A stretch of DNA of 64,000 nt, taken from assembly GCA_963781665.1 (NCBI GenBank), contig CAWAGA010000002.1, positions 3,968,001 through 4,032,000 of the forward strand. The letters are read 5' to 3'. Below, one piece after another: positions 54,848-64,000 of the stretch. The notes beneath the pieces are model-generated. The model was given only the letters and a program-made list of their open reading frames with translations, did no database searches and was not told the DNA's origin. How positions within the stretch are numbered: position 1 is the stretch's first letter; each line of letters opens with the position of its first letter. The position numbers were made by a program, and so were the translations under genes. The stretch comes from JAJYIW01 sp963781665. Its GTDB lineage: Bacteria > Chloroflexota > Anaerolineae > Anaerolineales > Anaerolineaceae.

Positions 54848-55685
54848 ATGTCTGAAATAATGACGTTAAAACAAATCGACCAGGCGGCTGAGTTTATTCG
54901 AGCTCGCATCAGCCACAAACCTGGTATCGGGTTAATCCTGGGTTCAGGATTAGGAGGCCTGGCTTCGGCAGTCAAAGATGCTGAGGCTATTCCATTCAGT
55001 GAAATACCAAACTGGCCTCAATCGACTGTCTTGGGGCATCAGGGGAAACTCGTCTGTGGTCTGCTTGAAAAACAACCGGTTGTTGTCATGCAGGGAAGGG
55101 TCCATTATTATGAGGGTTATGAAATGGATCAAGTTGGGTTACCAGTACGAGTTATGCAACGATTAGGGGTGCATACGCTAATAGTTACCAATGCCGCCGG
55201 TGCGATTAACCCAGCTTATCAACCTGGCGACCTGATGTTGATCCTGGATCATATTAAACTTGATCGGAATGGCGGGTTTGAACCCACTGCGTGGTCCCAA
55301 TTTAGACGAATTTGGACCCCGCTTTCCGGATATGAGCCAGGCGTATGACCGTGAATTGATAGAAATTGCCCGACAGGTTGCAGCTGAAAACTCGGTTACA
55401 TTGAGAGAAGGGGTCTATATTTGCCTGGCAGGGCCTTCCTTTGAAACCCCAGCCGATTTACGCTTCTTGAAGGTCATCGGGGCAGATGCTGTGGGTATGT
55501 CTACTGTACCGGAAGTCATTACAGCCAGGCATGGTGGATTGCGGGTGCTGGGCATATCTGGGATCAGCAATAAAGCTAACCTTGATGGAAATACGATGAC
55601 GACTCACGAGGAGGTTTTGGCAGCAGGCCAGATCATCGTTCCGGGACTTACCGCACTTATCAAAGGTGTGCTGAGCAAGATTTGA
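54848..55685 (+). pseudogene. Purine-nucleoside phosphorylase, interrupted by a one-base insertion
   Basis: The first frame carries 'GIGLILGSGLGGLASAV', 'VLGHQGKLVCG' and 'MQGRVHYYEGYEM', then 'LIVTNAAGAINPAYQPGDLMLILDHI', after which it loses similarity. Removing one A from the run 55256-55258 continues with 'LIGMAGLNPLRGPN', 'CLAGPSFETPADLR' and 'GISGISNKANLDGN' to 55685, giving 278 residues, the normal size of trimeric inosine/guanosine phosphorylases. A TATAAT at about 54813 and GAGGCGG before ATG 54848 suggest its own promoter. Confidence 0.88.
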
Positions 55686-55768
55686 TTTTTTTGTTTGTTC
55701 TTAACTTCACAGAGCTGGGCAGCCGCTTCAGAACGGTATATGGAAATTGCGATTTAGATTGATTGTCG

Positions 55769-56500
55769 ATGAATGATATTTTGCGCCTGCTCAATTCCTT
55801 TGAAGTATGGATCTACATACTCCTTGGCATCGTAGGTTTTTTTTATCTCAGGAAATTTGTCCTGGCTTTGAAAGAGTGGCGTGGAACAATTTTTGGCCTT
55901 GAAAAAGATAATGCGCAGCGAAGATTAAATGAAGCTGCAACAATATTGATCTTATCGCTTTTGATTGCCTCGAGCGAATTTCTACTAACGACCTTTGTGA
56001 TTCCGACAATACCCGGATTGCAAATCCTCAATACACCAACACTCAATGTGCTATCTACACCGACGAGTACGCTTAATGCTAATGCGACCAGCAACCTGGC
56101 AATAATCCCTTCGGATGCACAGACGCAACCGCCAGATGGTCAGGTCGTTCAGACCCAAACGCCAACCCCGCCTAACACCGGTTCCGACGGCTGTATAACT
56201 GGCAAAATCCAATTTACATCTCCTGAAAATGGGGGTGAAATCAGCGGTTTGGTGGACCTCAAAGGAGTGATTTCGGTCCAGAACTTTGGTTTCTATAAAT
56301 ATGAATATTCGAAACCAGGAAGCAACACCTGGATCACAATTGCGGCTGGTAACCAAATTAACCCAGATGGCAGCCTGGGCTCCTGGAATGTCAGCTTGCT
56401 CGTTCCAGGCGATTACCTTTTGCACATCATTGTATATAATAATGAAGGACAAGAGATGCTGCCCTGCGAAATATCGGTGAATGTTGTCTCGCCGCCATAA
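55769..56500 (+). CDS. Membrane protein with extracellular Ig-like domain, unknown function
   Basis: About 243 residues. Two membrane segments lie near the N-terminus ('VWIYILLGIVGFFYLRKFVLAL' and 'AATILILSLLIASSEFLLTTFV'). A Thr/Pro/Asn-rich linker follows, then a compact C-terminal domain ('CITGKIQFTSPENGGEISGLV', 'YKYEYSKPGSNTWITI', 'LLPGDYLLHIIVYNNEGQ') that resembles Ig-like sandwich domains and has two cysteines. ATG 55769 is preferred over TTG 55763. Not recognised further. Confidence 0.7.
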   Translation: MNDILRLLNSFEVWIYILLGIVGFFYLRKFVLALKEWRGTIFGLEKDNAQRRLNEAATILILSLLIASSEFLLTTFVIPTIPGLQILNTPTLNVLSTPTSTLNANATSNLAIIPSDAQTQPPDGQVVQTQTPTPPNTGSDGCITGKIQFTSPENGGEISGLVDLKGVISVQNFGFYKYEYSKPGSNTWITIAAGNQINPDGSLGSWNVSLLVPGDYLLHIIVYNNEGQEMLPCEISVNVVSPP

Positions 56501-56518
56501 ATTTTTGGAGGAAGGTTC

Positions 56519-57058
56519 ATGCCTGAAATTATTATCCGCCCGGCTATTGAAAATGACATTTCAAGTCTTATTAATATCGATCATTCGTATCGGGCGCAAT
56601 ACGTTTGGCAGATGGATCTATCGCCTGCGGATAGGCAGATCAATATAAATTTCAGAGAGATTCGCCTTCCTCGCCCTGTTACTGTCGAATATCCACGCCA
56701 ACCCAAGAACCTTCTGGAGGATTGGTCAGATAGTTCAGCGTTATTGGTCGGGGTTTTAGCAGCTAGCGTCGTGGGATACATATCGATTTCCGAAAAGAAG
56801 TCACCAACGACTGCCTGGGTGACAGATATCGCAGTCTCGCCGCCAGCGCGGCGGAAAGGTATAGCCAGTGCGTTGGTTCTGGCAGGAGAAGATTGGGCCA
56901 GGAAGAAAAATAACCGGCGGATGATCCTCGAAATGCAATCGAAGAATACACCGGCAATCAGGATGGCGCTCAAATTAGGTTTCGAATTTTGTGGGTATAA
57001 TGATCATTATTATTCAAACCAGGATATCGCTTTATTTTTTGCCCAATTCATTAGATAG
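56519..57058 (+). CDS. GNAT-family N-acetyltransferase
   Basis: A 179-residue acetyltransferase with the acetyl-CoA motif 'VTDIAVSPPARRKGIASALVLAGEDWARKK' and 'AIRMALKLGFEFCGYNDHYY', similar in layout to RimI-like enzymes. GGAGGAAGG directly precedes ATG 56519. Acceptor unknown. Confidence 0.85.
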   Translation: MPEIIIRPAIENDISSLINIDHSYRAQYVWQMDLSPADRQININFREIRLPRPVTVEYPRQPKNLLEDWSDSSALLVGVLAASVVGYISISEKKSPTTAWVTDIAVSPPARRKGIASALVLAGEDWARKKNNRRMILEMQSKNTPAIRMALKLGFEFCGYNDHYYSNQDIALFFAQFIR

Positions 57059-57101
57059 GCAAATTAACGTTTTTTGGTCATTATTGAGGTAGTACGTCCA
57101 G

Positions 57102-59017
57102 ATGGATGGATCATTTGAACAAGGGTGGTTAGTGGCCTTTAGGACACTTGACCAGATTTTAACAGCAGGCGTTGCAATTACTGCTTTCTCCTTCCTATTG
57201 TATGCTCTGACCTTCAATCTACGTGATCGGGTTGCCAGGTCTTTTGCATTAATTCTGGCAAGTGTGGTCATCGTATTTTCCTCTCAAGCAATAAGCAGTG
57301 TCAATACCTATCCGTCAGAGATTAGTTTTTGGCTGCACCTGCAATGGATCGGCATCATTTTCATTCCACCTGCGTATCTTTATTTTTCAGATGCGCTCCT
57401 GGCAACGACCGGAAAACCAAGTCGCGGCCGGCGCCGTTGGGCTGTTAGAATTTCATTTTTATTTTCATTTATTATATTGCTAACACTCCCGTCTAATCTT
57501 CTGGTTGGGCCGCTTGTCAACGATGGGCAGTTAGCTCCCCATCTTCAGCGGACGTTATTGACCGGTTTCTTTTCCATTTATTATGCTGCCCTTGTCATCC
57601 TGGCCTGGGTGAACTTTGCCAGAGCATATCGTCGGACCATCACCCATGCCAGCCGCAGAAGGATGCTTTACCTTCTCGCAGGCTCAACCGCCCCCGCAAT
57701 TGGTTCTTACCCGTATATTGTTTTCAATTCCTCAATTTTTGTAAACAATCCACTGTTCTTTTGGATTTTGGCTACCTTCAGCAGTATCTTGATCGGTGCG
57801 TTATTGGTTTCCATGGCCTATTCGGTGGCTTTCTTTGGCGTCCCTTTGCCTGATCGCGTCATTAAAAGCCGTTTGTTCGTCTGGTTGATGAGAGGTCCGG
57901 TTACAGCATCCATCATCCTGGGTGTCACTACTTTGTTGAGGCGGGCTGGCGCTCTGTTTGGCGATCCGTATAACACCCTGGTTCCAATCGTAATGGTGTT
58001 CGGGATTCTTATTACTCGAATTCTTGATTACTTTGCTGGCACCGGTTTGGGACCGCTGGCTTTTCTACGGAAAAGACCGGGGCGATGTCGTCTTACTAAA
58101 AACGATGGAAGACAGGCTGTTGAACTCGAGCTGACCTGCATCAATTCCTTGAGGTCGTCATAGCGGCTATCTGTGACCACTTGCAAGTTACTCAAGCATT
58201 TATTGCCGGTTTGAATGAGGGTGACCTTGAGCTGATTGTTACCTCTGGGAAAAACGAGTCGTTAAAGAATAAAAGCGATTCGCAAGAACTCCTCGGGTTA
58301 ATCTCGACTTACAATAATATTGAAGAGCTGTACCGGTGGGATGGGTATATGCTCATCCCACTGCTTGATCACGATCATGGTTTTGAGCATCATCTCCTGG
58401 GTATCCTTGGATTTGTCTGGCAGCATGACAGCGAACTCGATGAAGACCAACAGCAGACCCTTTCACTTCTCTCCGAGCGGGCTGCGATGGCGTTACGTGA
58501 CCGGCGGATGCAGCAGCAGGTGGTTCTATCACTAAGGACATTGACTCCTCAGGTCGCATTCATCCAACAACTCAGGGCTGTATCTGGTTTCGACCAGTCC
58601 ATGGTCACACAGTTGGATGAAATGTTGCCCAAGGACGATTTAACTTCGTGGGTGAAGGACGCGCTGACCCATTATTGGGGTGGACCGAAATTAACTGAAA
58701 GTCCATTGATCCAATTTAAAGTTGTTAAAGATGCTCTTCATGACCACGAAGGAAATACTGCCAATGCTCTCCGAGCAATTTTAAAGAAGGCAATCGAACA
58801 GGTTCGTCCTGAGGGAGAAAGGAGGTTCACAGCTGAATGGATATTGTATAATATACTTGAGATGAAATTCCTCGAAGGAAAGAAAGTGAGAGAGATAGCT
58901 TCGCGTTTGGCTCTTTCCGAGGCAGATCTTTATCGCAAGCAGCGTGTCGCGCTTGAAGCTGTCGCCAAGGCTATCCTTGAAATGGAAAAGCAAGCCCGTC
59001 AAGAAATAACGGCGTGA
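57102..59017 (+). pseudogene. Seven-helix membrane sensor with GAF-like and C-terminal regulatory region, two one-base insertions
   Basis: The N-terminal ~300 residues form about seven to eight membrane helices resembling the 7TM module of some histidine kinases. The first frame drifts off after 'GLGPLAF'. Deleting one T from the run 58061-58064 gives 'FYGKDRGDVVLLKTMEDRLLNSS', and deleting T58132 joins this to 'DLHQFLEVVIAAICDHLQVTQAF', a GAF-like domain, for 637 residues in all. The C-terminal part ('FTAEWILYNILEMKFLEGKKVREIASRLALSEADLYRKQRVALEAVAKAI') looks like a FIS-type or sigma-like helix-turn-helix region rather than a kinase. No His kinase motifs are present, so this may be a one-component membrane sensor. 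Confidence 0.78.
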
Positions 59018-59109
59018 GCAGGTTGAACCTTTGTTTCATAACGATTTTATCCGCATCATTTTTTCAACATTATCATTATTTGAAGTAAATACTCGGGAGG
59101 GTTACCTCA

Positions 59110-60054
59110 ATGATTTATAAGAAAATGGTTTCGGGCATTGAAGAAGTACAACCTTCCTTACCGGATGAAGGCTGGTGGGCATCTGTCCTCGCAGATGAAG
59201 AATTATATGCCGCTAAGGAAGTTCAAACTCGCAGTGGAAACCCGAATAATCATGAAGATGTTGATTGGGATCGAATTCAACGGTTGTTTGAGGACGACGA
59301 AATAGTTAATTTAAGCGTCCAGAATTTTAATCGGGGTGGCTTATTAGTTGAAGGAGATGGCCTGCAAGGATTTGTGCCCATATCTCATTTGATCGACGTC
59401 CCTCAAGGGATTGATGAAGATCAAAAACAATCATTTCTTTCCAGATATGTTTCTCAAACTCTCAGCCTGAAAGTGATTGAATGCGAACCTTCTCAGGAGC
59501 GGGTTGTCTTTTCTGAACGAGCAGCATTGGCCGGACAAGGGCGGCGGAAATATCTATTTAATTCTCTTAAACAAGGCGATGTGGTCAAAGGTACTGTGAC
59601 GAATATTACCGATTTTGGAGTGTTCGTTGACCTGGGAGGTCTGGAAGGTCTAATCCATGTTTCCGAATTGTCTTGGGGGCGGGTACAGCATCCGGGAGAT
59701 ATCGTTGCCATTGAACAAGAAGTAACCGCTCAGGTGCTGCAAATTTCGGAAGAGAATTCAAGGGTTGCCTTGAGTCTTAAACGCCTGGTGCCAAATCCTT
59801 GGGAAACGCTTGCCAATAAATACGTCCCAGGGGATGTCGTCCACGCAGAAGTTACCGGGATCGCCCGCTTTGGCATTTTTGCGCGGTTGGATGAAGGTGT
59901 TGAGGGATTGATCCATATTTCCTCGATTAATTTACCTTCACCATATTCCGATTTTTGTGAAGAATTCTATCCCGGGCAAAGCATCACCGTTCGCATCCTT
60001 CAGATAGAAGCTCAGAAAAGGCGGCTTGGGTTATACCTGGTTTCGTATGAATAA
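59110..60054 (+). CDS. S1 RNA-binding domain protein (ribosomal protein S1-like)
   Basis: A 314-residue protein with three S1 domains: a degenerate first one (about 60-125, 'GGLLVEGDGLQGFVPISHLI'), then 'GDVVKGTVTNITDFGVFVDLGGLEGLIHVSELSW' and 'GDVVHAEVTGIARFGIFARLDEGVEGLIHISSI'. This matches short S1-like proteins that help recruit mRNAs to ribosomes. GGGAGGG lies before ATG 59110. It overlaps ftsK by eight bases. Confidence 0.88.
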   Translation: MIYKKMVSGIEEVQPSLPDEGWWASVLADEELYAAKEVQTRSGNPNNHEDVDWDRIQRLFEDDEIVNLSVQNFNRGGLLVEGDGLQGFVPISHLIDVPQGIDEDQKQSFLSRYVSQTLSLKVIECEPSQERVVFSERAALAGQGRRKYLFNSLKQGDVVKGTVTNITDFGVFVDLGGLEGLIHVSELSWGRVQHPGDIVAIEQEVTAQVLQISEENSRVALSLKRLVPNPWETLANKYVPGDVVHAEVTGIARFGIFARLDEGVEGLIHISSINLPSPYSDFCEEFYPGQSITVRILQIEAQKRRLGLYLVSYE

Positions 60055-62254
60055 ACAGGATGGCGATGTAAAAAAAGCCAAACTAAGCAATTCAATCACT
60101 CAATTATTTTTGCGTTTTTCCCGTTATGGCTGGGATCTTGCCGGTATTTTTCTCCTGGCCTTTACGTTGATCGGATTGGCAGCCTTCTTAGGGTTGACCG
60201 ATGGGGTTTTGGTCTCCCCGGTTGTAGCTGAATTGAGGATCCTCTTTGGGTGGGGGAGCTTGTTGTTGTTTATTGCCATCGGTTATGGTGGATATCAGGC
60301 GTTAATCCATCGTTCAAATCGAAGGCCGTTCATCTCCACTGGCCAGATCATTAGCCTGGAGATTGCGGCTTCTTCGCTATTAGTTTTGTTATCGATTTTG
60401 AGCGGGAATGATGTGAACAGGGCTCAGGCTGGACTGGATTATGGAGGCCTGATTGGCTGGGGATTGGCCCAGTTATTATTGTATCTGGTTGGGTCGACTG
60501 GGCAATTGGTGGTTGCCATTGGTGCTTTTGTCCTTTTTTTGATTCTGGGAAGTGGGATTCTGAAAATTATTGGACGCTGGATCGATAACAAAATTGAAGA
60601 AGCCCAGGCATCAACGCCAGTCTTGACTTTCGGTGACCGGGAGGCGAAGGCTCCCCCGGTACGGGCCACAAAAACCACCGAAAATCAAAAAGCCCCAGCG
60701 GCAGCAAATCCCGAACGGTCGGGATTGTTTAAAATCCTACCACAGGTTGAACCCACTGTAACTGAAAAGATTGTCACCATAAAAGAAAGAGATAGCCAAT
60801 TGCCACCATTAACGCTATTGACAGGAGACCATCGTGTTCGTCCGGATGAACGCCGCATCAAAGAGACCGGCGAGCTCCTGGAAAGGTCATTAGCTGATTT
60901 TGGCATTCCCGCTAATGTGACCGGATACCGGGTTGGCCCAACGGTCACTCAATACGCGGTCGAACCTGGCTATCTTGAAAAGACAGGTCCGGATGGTTCG
61001 ACCATGCACCAAAAAATTCGCGTCTCGCAGATTTCTGCCCTTTCGCGTGACCTGGCATTAGCGTTATCTGCCGAACGATTAAGAATTGAAGCCCCGGTGC
61101 CAGGGCGGTCTTATGTTGGGATCGAAGTGCCTAACCCGCAGTCGACGACGGTTCGCTTGCGTTCAATTCTGGAGTCTACCGAATTTTATAAGCTCAATTC
61201 TTCGCTAGCAGTTGCATTAGGCCGTGATGTGTCAGGCCAACCGGTGGTTGCAGACCTGGCGCGTATGCCTCACCTCTTAATAGCTGGAACAACCGGCTCT
61301 GGGAAATCGGTTTGCATAGCGGCTATAACGACTTGTTTAATTATGAACAATTCGCCTGCGACCTTGCGGCTGATCATGATCGATCCTAAGATGGTGGAGC
61401 TGGTCCGGTTCAACGGCATTCCCCATCTATTAGGAAAAGTTGAAACCGAGCTCGAGCGTATCCTGGCCGTTTTGAAATGGTCTCTGGCAGAAATGGACCA
61501 GCGTTATAAGTTGTTGGAGCAAGCTAAAGCTAAGGATCTGGATAGTTATAATCGCAAGATGGAGCGCCGGAAACAGGCAACCCTGCCGAAGATTGTATTG
61601 GTCATAGACGAGTTGGCCGATCTGATGATGTCGGCCCCTGACCAGACCGAGCACTGCCTGGTACGATTGGCGCAATTAGCCCGGGCGACAGGCATACATC
61701 TGGTTGTTGCAACTCAACGGCCGAGTACGGACGTCGTTACCGGATTGATAAAAGCCAATTTTCCGGCGAGAATTTCATTTACGGTTGCGTCTTCGATCGA
61801 TTCGCGGGTTATCCTGGATACGAACGGTGCTGAAACATTATTAGGCAGAGGAGACATGCTATTCCTGCATCCTGAGGCTGGCAGCCCTATCCGTTCACAG
61901 GGTGTCTTGATAACGGACCACGAGCTTGATCTGATAACCAATTACTGGCACAAACAAATTCCTGAAGAGGAGCAAAAGGCCGCTCCCTGGGAAGAGCTCA
62001 TGAATGAGAGTGAAAACGGGAGCGATGATCTCGTCCAAAAGGCGATCACCCTGATTAAAAGCGAGCGGCGGGCCAGCACGTCATTGCTGCAAAGACGATT
62101 GAAAATTGGATATCCGCGCGCGGCCCGGTTGATCGACGAATTGGAAGAATTGGGCATCGTGGGACCTTCTCAAGGTGGGGGTAAAGAACGGAACGTATTG
62201 ATTGATGAGGATGATAGCAACGGAGCGGATGATGAGGACGAGGATTTTTCCTGA
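60047..62254 (+). CDS. ftsK: DNA translocase FtsK/SpoIIIE
   Basis: About 735 residues from ATG 60047. Four membrane helices lie in the first ~170 residues. The RecA-like motor has Walker A 'LLIAGTTGSGKSVCIAAI', Walker B 'IVLVIDELADLMM' and 'LVVATQRPSTDVVTGLIKANFPARISF'. The C-terminal gamma winged-helix ('ASTSLLQRRLKIGYPRAARLIDELEELGIVGPSQGG') reads the DNA orientation sequences. The acidic tail follows. The motor pumps chromosome ends through the division septum. Confidence 0.95.
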   Translation: MNKQDGDVKKAKLSNSITQLFLRFSRYGWDLAGIFLLAFTLIGLAAFLGLTDGVLVSPVVAELRILFGWGSLLLFIAIGYGGYQALIHRSNRRPFISTGQIISLEIAASSLLVLLSILSGNDVNRAQAGLDYGGLIGWGLAQLLLYLVGSTGQLVVAIGAFVLFLILGSGILKIIGRWIDNKIEEAQASTPVLTFGDREAKAPPVRATKTTENQKAPAAANPERSGLFKILPQVEPTVTEKIVTIKERDSQLPPLTLLTGDHRVRPDERRIKETGELLERSLADFGIPANVTGYRVGPTVTQYAVEPGYLEKTGPDGSTMHQKIRVSQISALSRDLALALSAERLRIEAPVPGRSYVGIEVPNPQSTTVRLRSILESTEFYKLNSSLAVALGRDVSGQPVVADLARMPHLLIAGTTGSGKSVCIAAITTCLIMNNSPATLRLIMIDPKMVELVRFNGIPHLLGKVETELERILAVLKWSLAEMDQRYKLLEQAKAKDLDSYNRKMERRKQATLPKIVLVIDELADLMMSAPDQTEHCLVRLAQLARATGIHLVVATQRPSTDVVTGLIKANFPARISFTVASSIDSRVILDTNGAETLLGRGDMLFLHPEAGSPIRSQGVLITDHELDLITNYWHKQIPEEEQKAAPWEELMNESENGSDDLVQKAITLIKSERRASTSLLQRRLKIGYPRAARLIDELEELGIVGPSQGGGKERNVLIDEDDSNGADDEDEDFS

Positions 62255-62274
62255 GCACGAATTGCGATAATTTC

Positions 62275-62303
62275 TTGACAGTTTTGATGGGGTAAGATAG
62301 CAT
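62275..62303 (+). promoter_or_regulatory. Promoter TTGACA-17-TAGCAT
   Basis: A consensus TTGACA (62275-62280) and TAGCAT (62298-62303) are 17 bases apart, 30 bases upstream of the CDP-alcohol phosphatidyltransferase start codon, which has AAAGGA as ribosome-binding site. Confidence 0.7.
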
Positions 62304-62333
62304 AGAAATGAGATAGATCGAAGATAAAGGATA

Positions 62334-62981
62334 ATGACTGTGGCACAGGCGATTAACAAAGAGAAAAAGACCCTCACAGATATATTAAGAGCACAGTTCA
62401 AAGGGATCTTGGATCCAATCGGTGCATTCTGCAACCGGATGGGGCTCATGCCCAATACAATGACAATTTTTGGCCTGGTTGGAACCACCTTCGGGGCAGC
62501 GCTTCTGGCAATGGGTCACATCACATGGGGAGGTATCGTAATTTTGTTGATGGGCCCGATTGACGCCCTTGATGGCACCATGGCGCGCTTAAGGGGAGAG
62601 GCAAGCCATTTTGGCGCATTCGTGGATTCAGTGACCGACCGCTATTCAGAATTAGTCATCTATGGTGGACTTTTTATCTATTTTATCCAACAACAAGATT
62701 GGCTGTCATGCGCCCTGGTTTACCTGGCTGCGGCCGGTTCTATTCTCGTATCATACGTGAAAGCCAGAGCCGAAAGCCTTGGTTTTGATGCAAAGATCGG
62801 CATCCTCACCCGGGTTGAACGCTATCTGGTGCTCGCGCCTGGATTGGTTTTCAATATTCCCAAGCTTGCCTTGTGGATCATCGCGATTTTTGCTAACATT
62901 ACCGCGATCCAAAGGATCATTCATGTTCGCAGCCAGGCTTATGCCACCCATCAATATCTTGAAAAGCCTTCACGTAAATAA
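62334..62981 (+). CDS. CDP-alcohol phosphatidyltransferase family protein
   Basis: A 215-residue membrane enzyme with the full family signature 'DALDGTMARLRGEASHFGAFVDSVTDR' (Asp-Gly-x2-Ala-Arg-x8-Gly-x3-Asp-x3-Asp) that binds the CDP-lipid and metals. It makes phospholipids such as phosphatidylinositol phosphate or phosphatidylglycerol phosphate; the acceptor cannot be told. About six membrane helices. Its promoter is at 62275-62303. Confidence 0.92.
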   Translation: MTVAQAINKEKKTLTDILRAQFKGILDPIGAFCNRMGLMPNTMTIFGLVGTTFGAALLAMGHITWGGIVILLMGPIDALDGTMARLRGEASHFGAFVDSVTDRYSELVIYGGLFIYFIQQQDWLSCALVYLAAAGSILVSYVKARAESLGFDAKIGILTRVERYLVLAPGLVFNIPKLALWIIAIFANITAIQRIIHVRSQAYATHQYLEKPSRK

Positions 62982-62982
62982 T

Positions 62983-63011
62983 TTGATATTTATTAAGCTG
63001 GCGCTTATTAT
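62983..63011 (+). promoter_or_regulatory. Putative promoter TTGATA-17-TATTAT before lgt
   Basis: TTGATA (62983-62988) and TATTAT (63006-63011) are 17 bases apart. Other TATAAT hexamers nearby (around 63019 and 63038) could serve as well. The start codon of lgt is 55 bases downstream. Confidence 0.5.
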
Positions 63012-63066
63012 TTTCGCTTATAATCGATCCAAACAGATATAATATGTCTATAACAAGGAAATTATA

Positions 63067-63915
63067 ATGCCAGAAGTAATTCAAATTGGGCCAATCCCTA
63101 TTCATATCTATGGAATCCTGATCATGTTAGGCGTTTTAGCCGCTGTCTGGATGTCACTCAGGGAAGCCAAACGGTTGAACGAGAATCCTGAAATTGTATG
63201 GGATTCGGTTGTCTGGATTTTGGTTGGAGGCATCATTGGCGCCAGGATCTGGCATATATTGACCCCCCCAGAATCGATGGTGGAGCAGGGGATCACTACC
63301 ATGTATTACCTGACTCATCCATTAGCGATGCTGGAAATTTGGAACGGAGGCTTGGGCATTCCAGGAGCTGTGATGGGTGGCTCTCTGGCTTTCTTCATCT
63401 ATACCAGATCCCACAAGATAAATTTCATCCTCTGGATGGACATTATTGCGCCAGGGCTGGCTCTCGCCCAAGCAATTGGCAGATGGGGAAATTTTGTTAA
63501 CCAGGAATTATATGGCGCTCCTTCAAGTCTGCCCTGGGCTATCTATATCGATCCTGCTCACCGGATACAAGGTTTTTCTCAGTATTCCTATTTTCAACCC
63601 CTATTCCTGTACGAATCGATCCTTGATTTGGCAAATATGGGATTCTTATTGTGGTTCGGGCGCAAATACCGAAAATTGCTAAAACCTGGCGACATTTTCC
63701 TGGTCTATTTACTGACATACCCCCTAATTCGATTCTGCCTTGAATTTCTACGCTTGGATATTTCACCCGTTGCCGGGATTGATATCAACCAATGGTTGAT
63801 GGCATTCATTTTTATCTGCTCGTTATTAGTGCTGATCTGGCGTCACCGGTTTTCCAAAAACAACCCACGCGGGACTGAAATGGAGAATGAAGTTGTCCCA
63901 GAATCTGAAACCTGA
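63067..63915 (+). CDS. lgt: Prolipoprotein diacylglyceryl transferase
   Basis: A 282-residue membrane enzyme that adds diacylglycerol to the lipobox Cys of prolipoproteins. It shows 'IPIHIYGILIMLGVLAAVWMS', 'GGIIGARIWHI', 'WNGGLGIPGAVMGG' and the signature 'AIGRWGNFVNQELYG' with the essential Arg and Asn, then 'HRIQGFSQYSYFQPLFLYESI'. AAGGAA precedes ATG 63067. With lspA in this window it would process the lipoproteins seen at 34958 and 47923. Confidence 0.95.
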   Translation: MPEVIQIGPIPIHIYGILIMLGVLAAVWMSLREAKRLNENPEIVWDSVVWILVGGIIGARIWHILTPPESMVEQGITTMYYLTHPLAMLEIWNGGLGIPGAVMGGSLAFFIYTRSHKINFILWMDIIAPGLALAQAIGRWGNFVNQELYGAPSSLPWAIYIDPAHRIQGFSQYSYFQPLFLYESILDLANMGFLLWFGRKYRKLLKPGDIFLVYLLTYPLIRFCLEFLRLDISPVAGIDINQWLMAFIFICSLLVLIWRHRFSKNNPRGTEMENEVVPESET

Positions 63916-64000
63916 GAGAGGAAAAAAGTAGTCAATAACGTCATCTGGTTGGCTTAATGGGGACATTGAGAACAGAATAAATATTAGTATTAAGCTGGAT

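Overview
The window looks like a chromosomal piece of a Chloroflexota bacterium, most likely class Anaerolineae. This is inferred from gene content, not from a marker-gene search. The supporting signs are: a fused heme A synthase/heme O synthase gene; a secreted surface protein with a Thr/Ser/Pro stalk and C-terminal membrane anchor; a short YidC with no periplasmic domain; lipoprotein machinery (lspA, lgt) without any outer-membrane assembly genes; and several UroD-family paralogues. No rRNA, tRNA, CRISPR array, prophage or insertion sequence was recognised.

Layout. 1-11046: a tightly packed plus-strand run of nine genes (SDR oxidoreductase, class V aminotransferase, flavin-reductase-like protein, amidohydrolase, GH127-like glycosidase, a divergent GroEL paralogue, a BNR-type beta-propeller, two UroD-like proteins), closed by a perfect hairpin. 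11529-23581: MFS permease, gyrB, membrane proteins, a JAMM peptidase, plsY, an MBL hydrolase, the stalked surface protein, proline dehydrogenase and a UbiA prenyltransferase. 23700-30621: peroxiredoxin, a NarL-type two-component pair, and a cytochrome oxidase assembly block (SCO1, SURF1, CtaA-CtaB fusion), then rsfS and thpR on the minus strand. 31407-33394: an RNA-rich locus with a 6S RNA, then a promoter, a glmS-class ribozyme, an intrinsic terminator and glnA. 33433-43304: a TPR protein, a lipoprotein, mtaB, tatC, a GH38 alpha-mannosidase, ldh, a TatB-like protein and tatA. 43583-46886: a KimA-like potassium transporter with two TrkA-type regulatory proteins. 46942-50789: the conserved rpmH-rnpA-yidD-(propeller lipoprotein)-yidC-jag block behind a textbook promoter. 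50801-63915: nucleoside phosphorylases, lspA, rluD, threonine aldolase, a membrane sensor, an S1-domain protein, ftsK, a CDP-alcohol phosphatidyltransferase and lgt.

Two themes stand out. First, the ribozyme core at 31680-31910 matches the glmS (glucosamine-6-phosphate) ribozyme in its sequence motifs and its pseudoknot, yet the gene behind it is glutamine synthetase. That suggests control of glutamine supply by amino-sugar level. Second, seven reading-frame breaks in six genes are each repaired by removing one base, and one further gene has an in-frame TAG. This one-directional pattern points to insertion errors in the assembly rather than real pseudogenes, so these genes are annotated at full repaired extent.

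The organism appears to respire oxygen (cytochrome oxidase assembly factors), degrade glycans (GH38 and GH127-like enzymes), salvage nucleosides and export folded proteins by Tat. Several genes have a -10-like hexamer only about 6-10 bases before the start codon, suggesting leaderless mRNAs.
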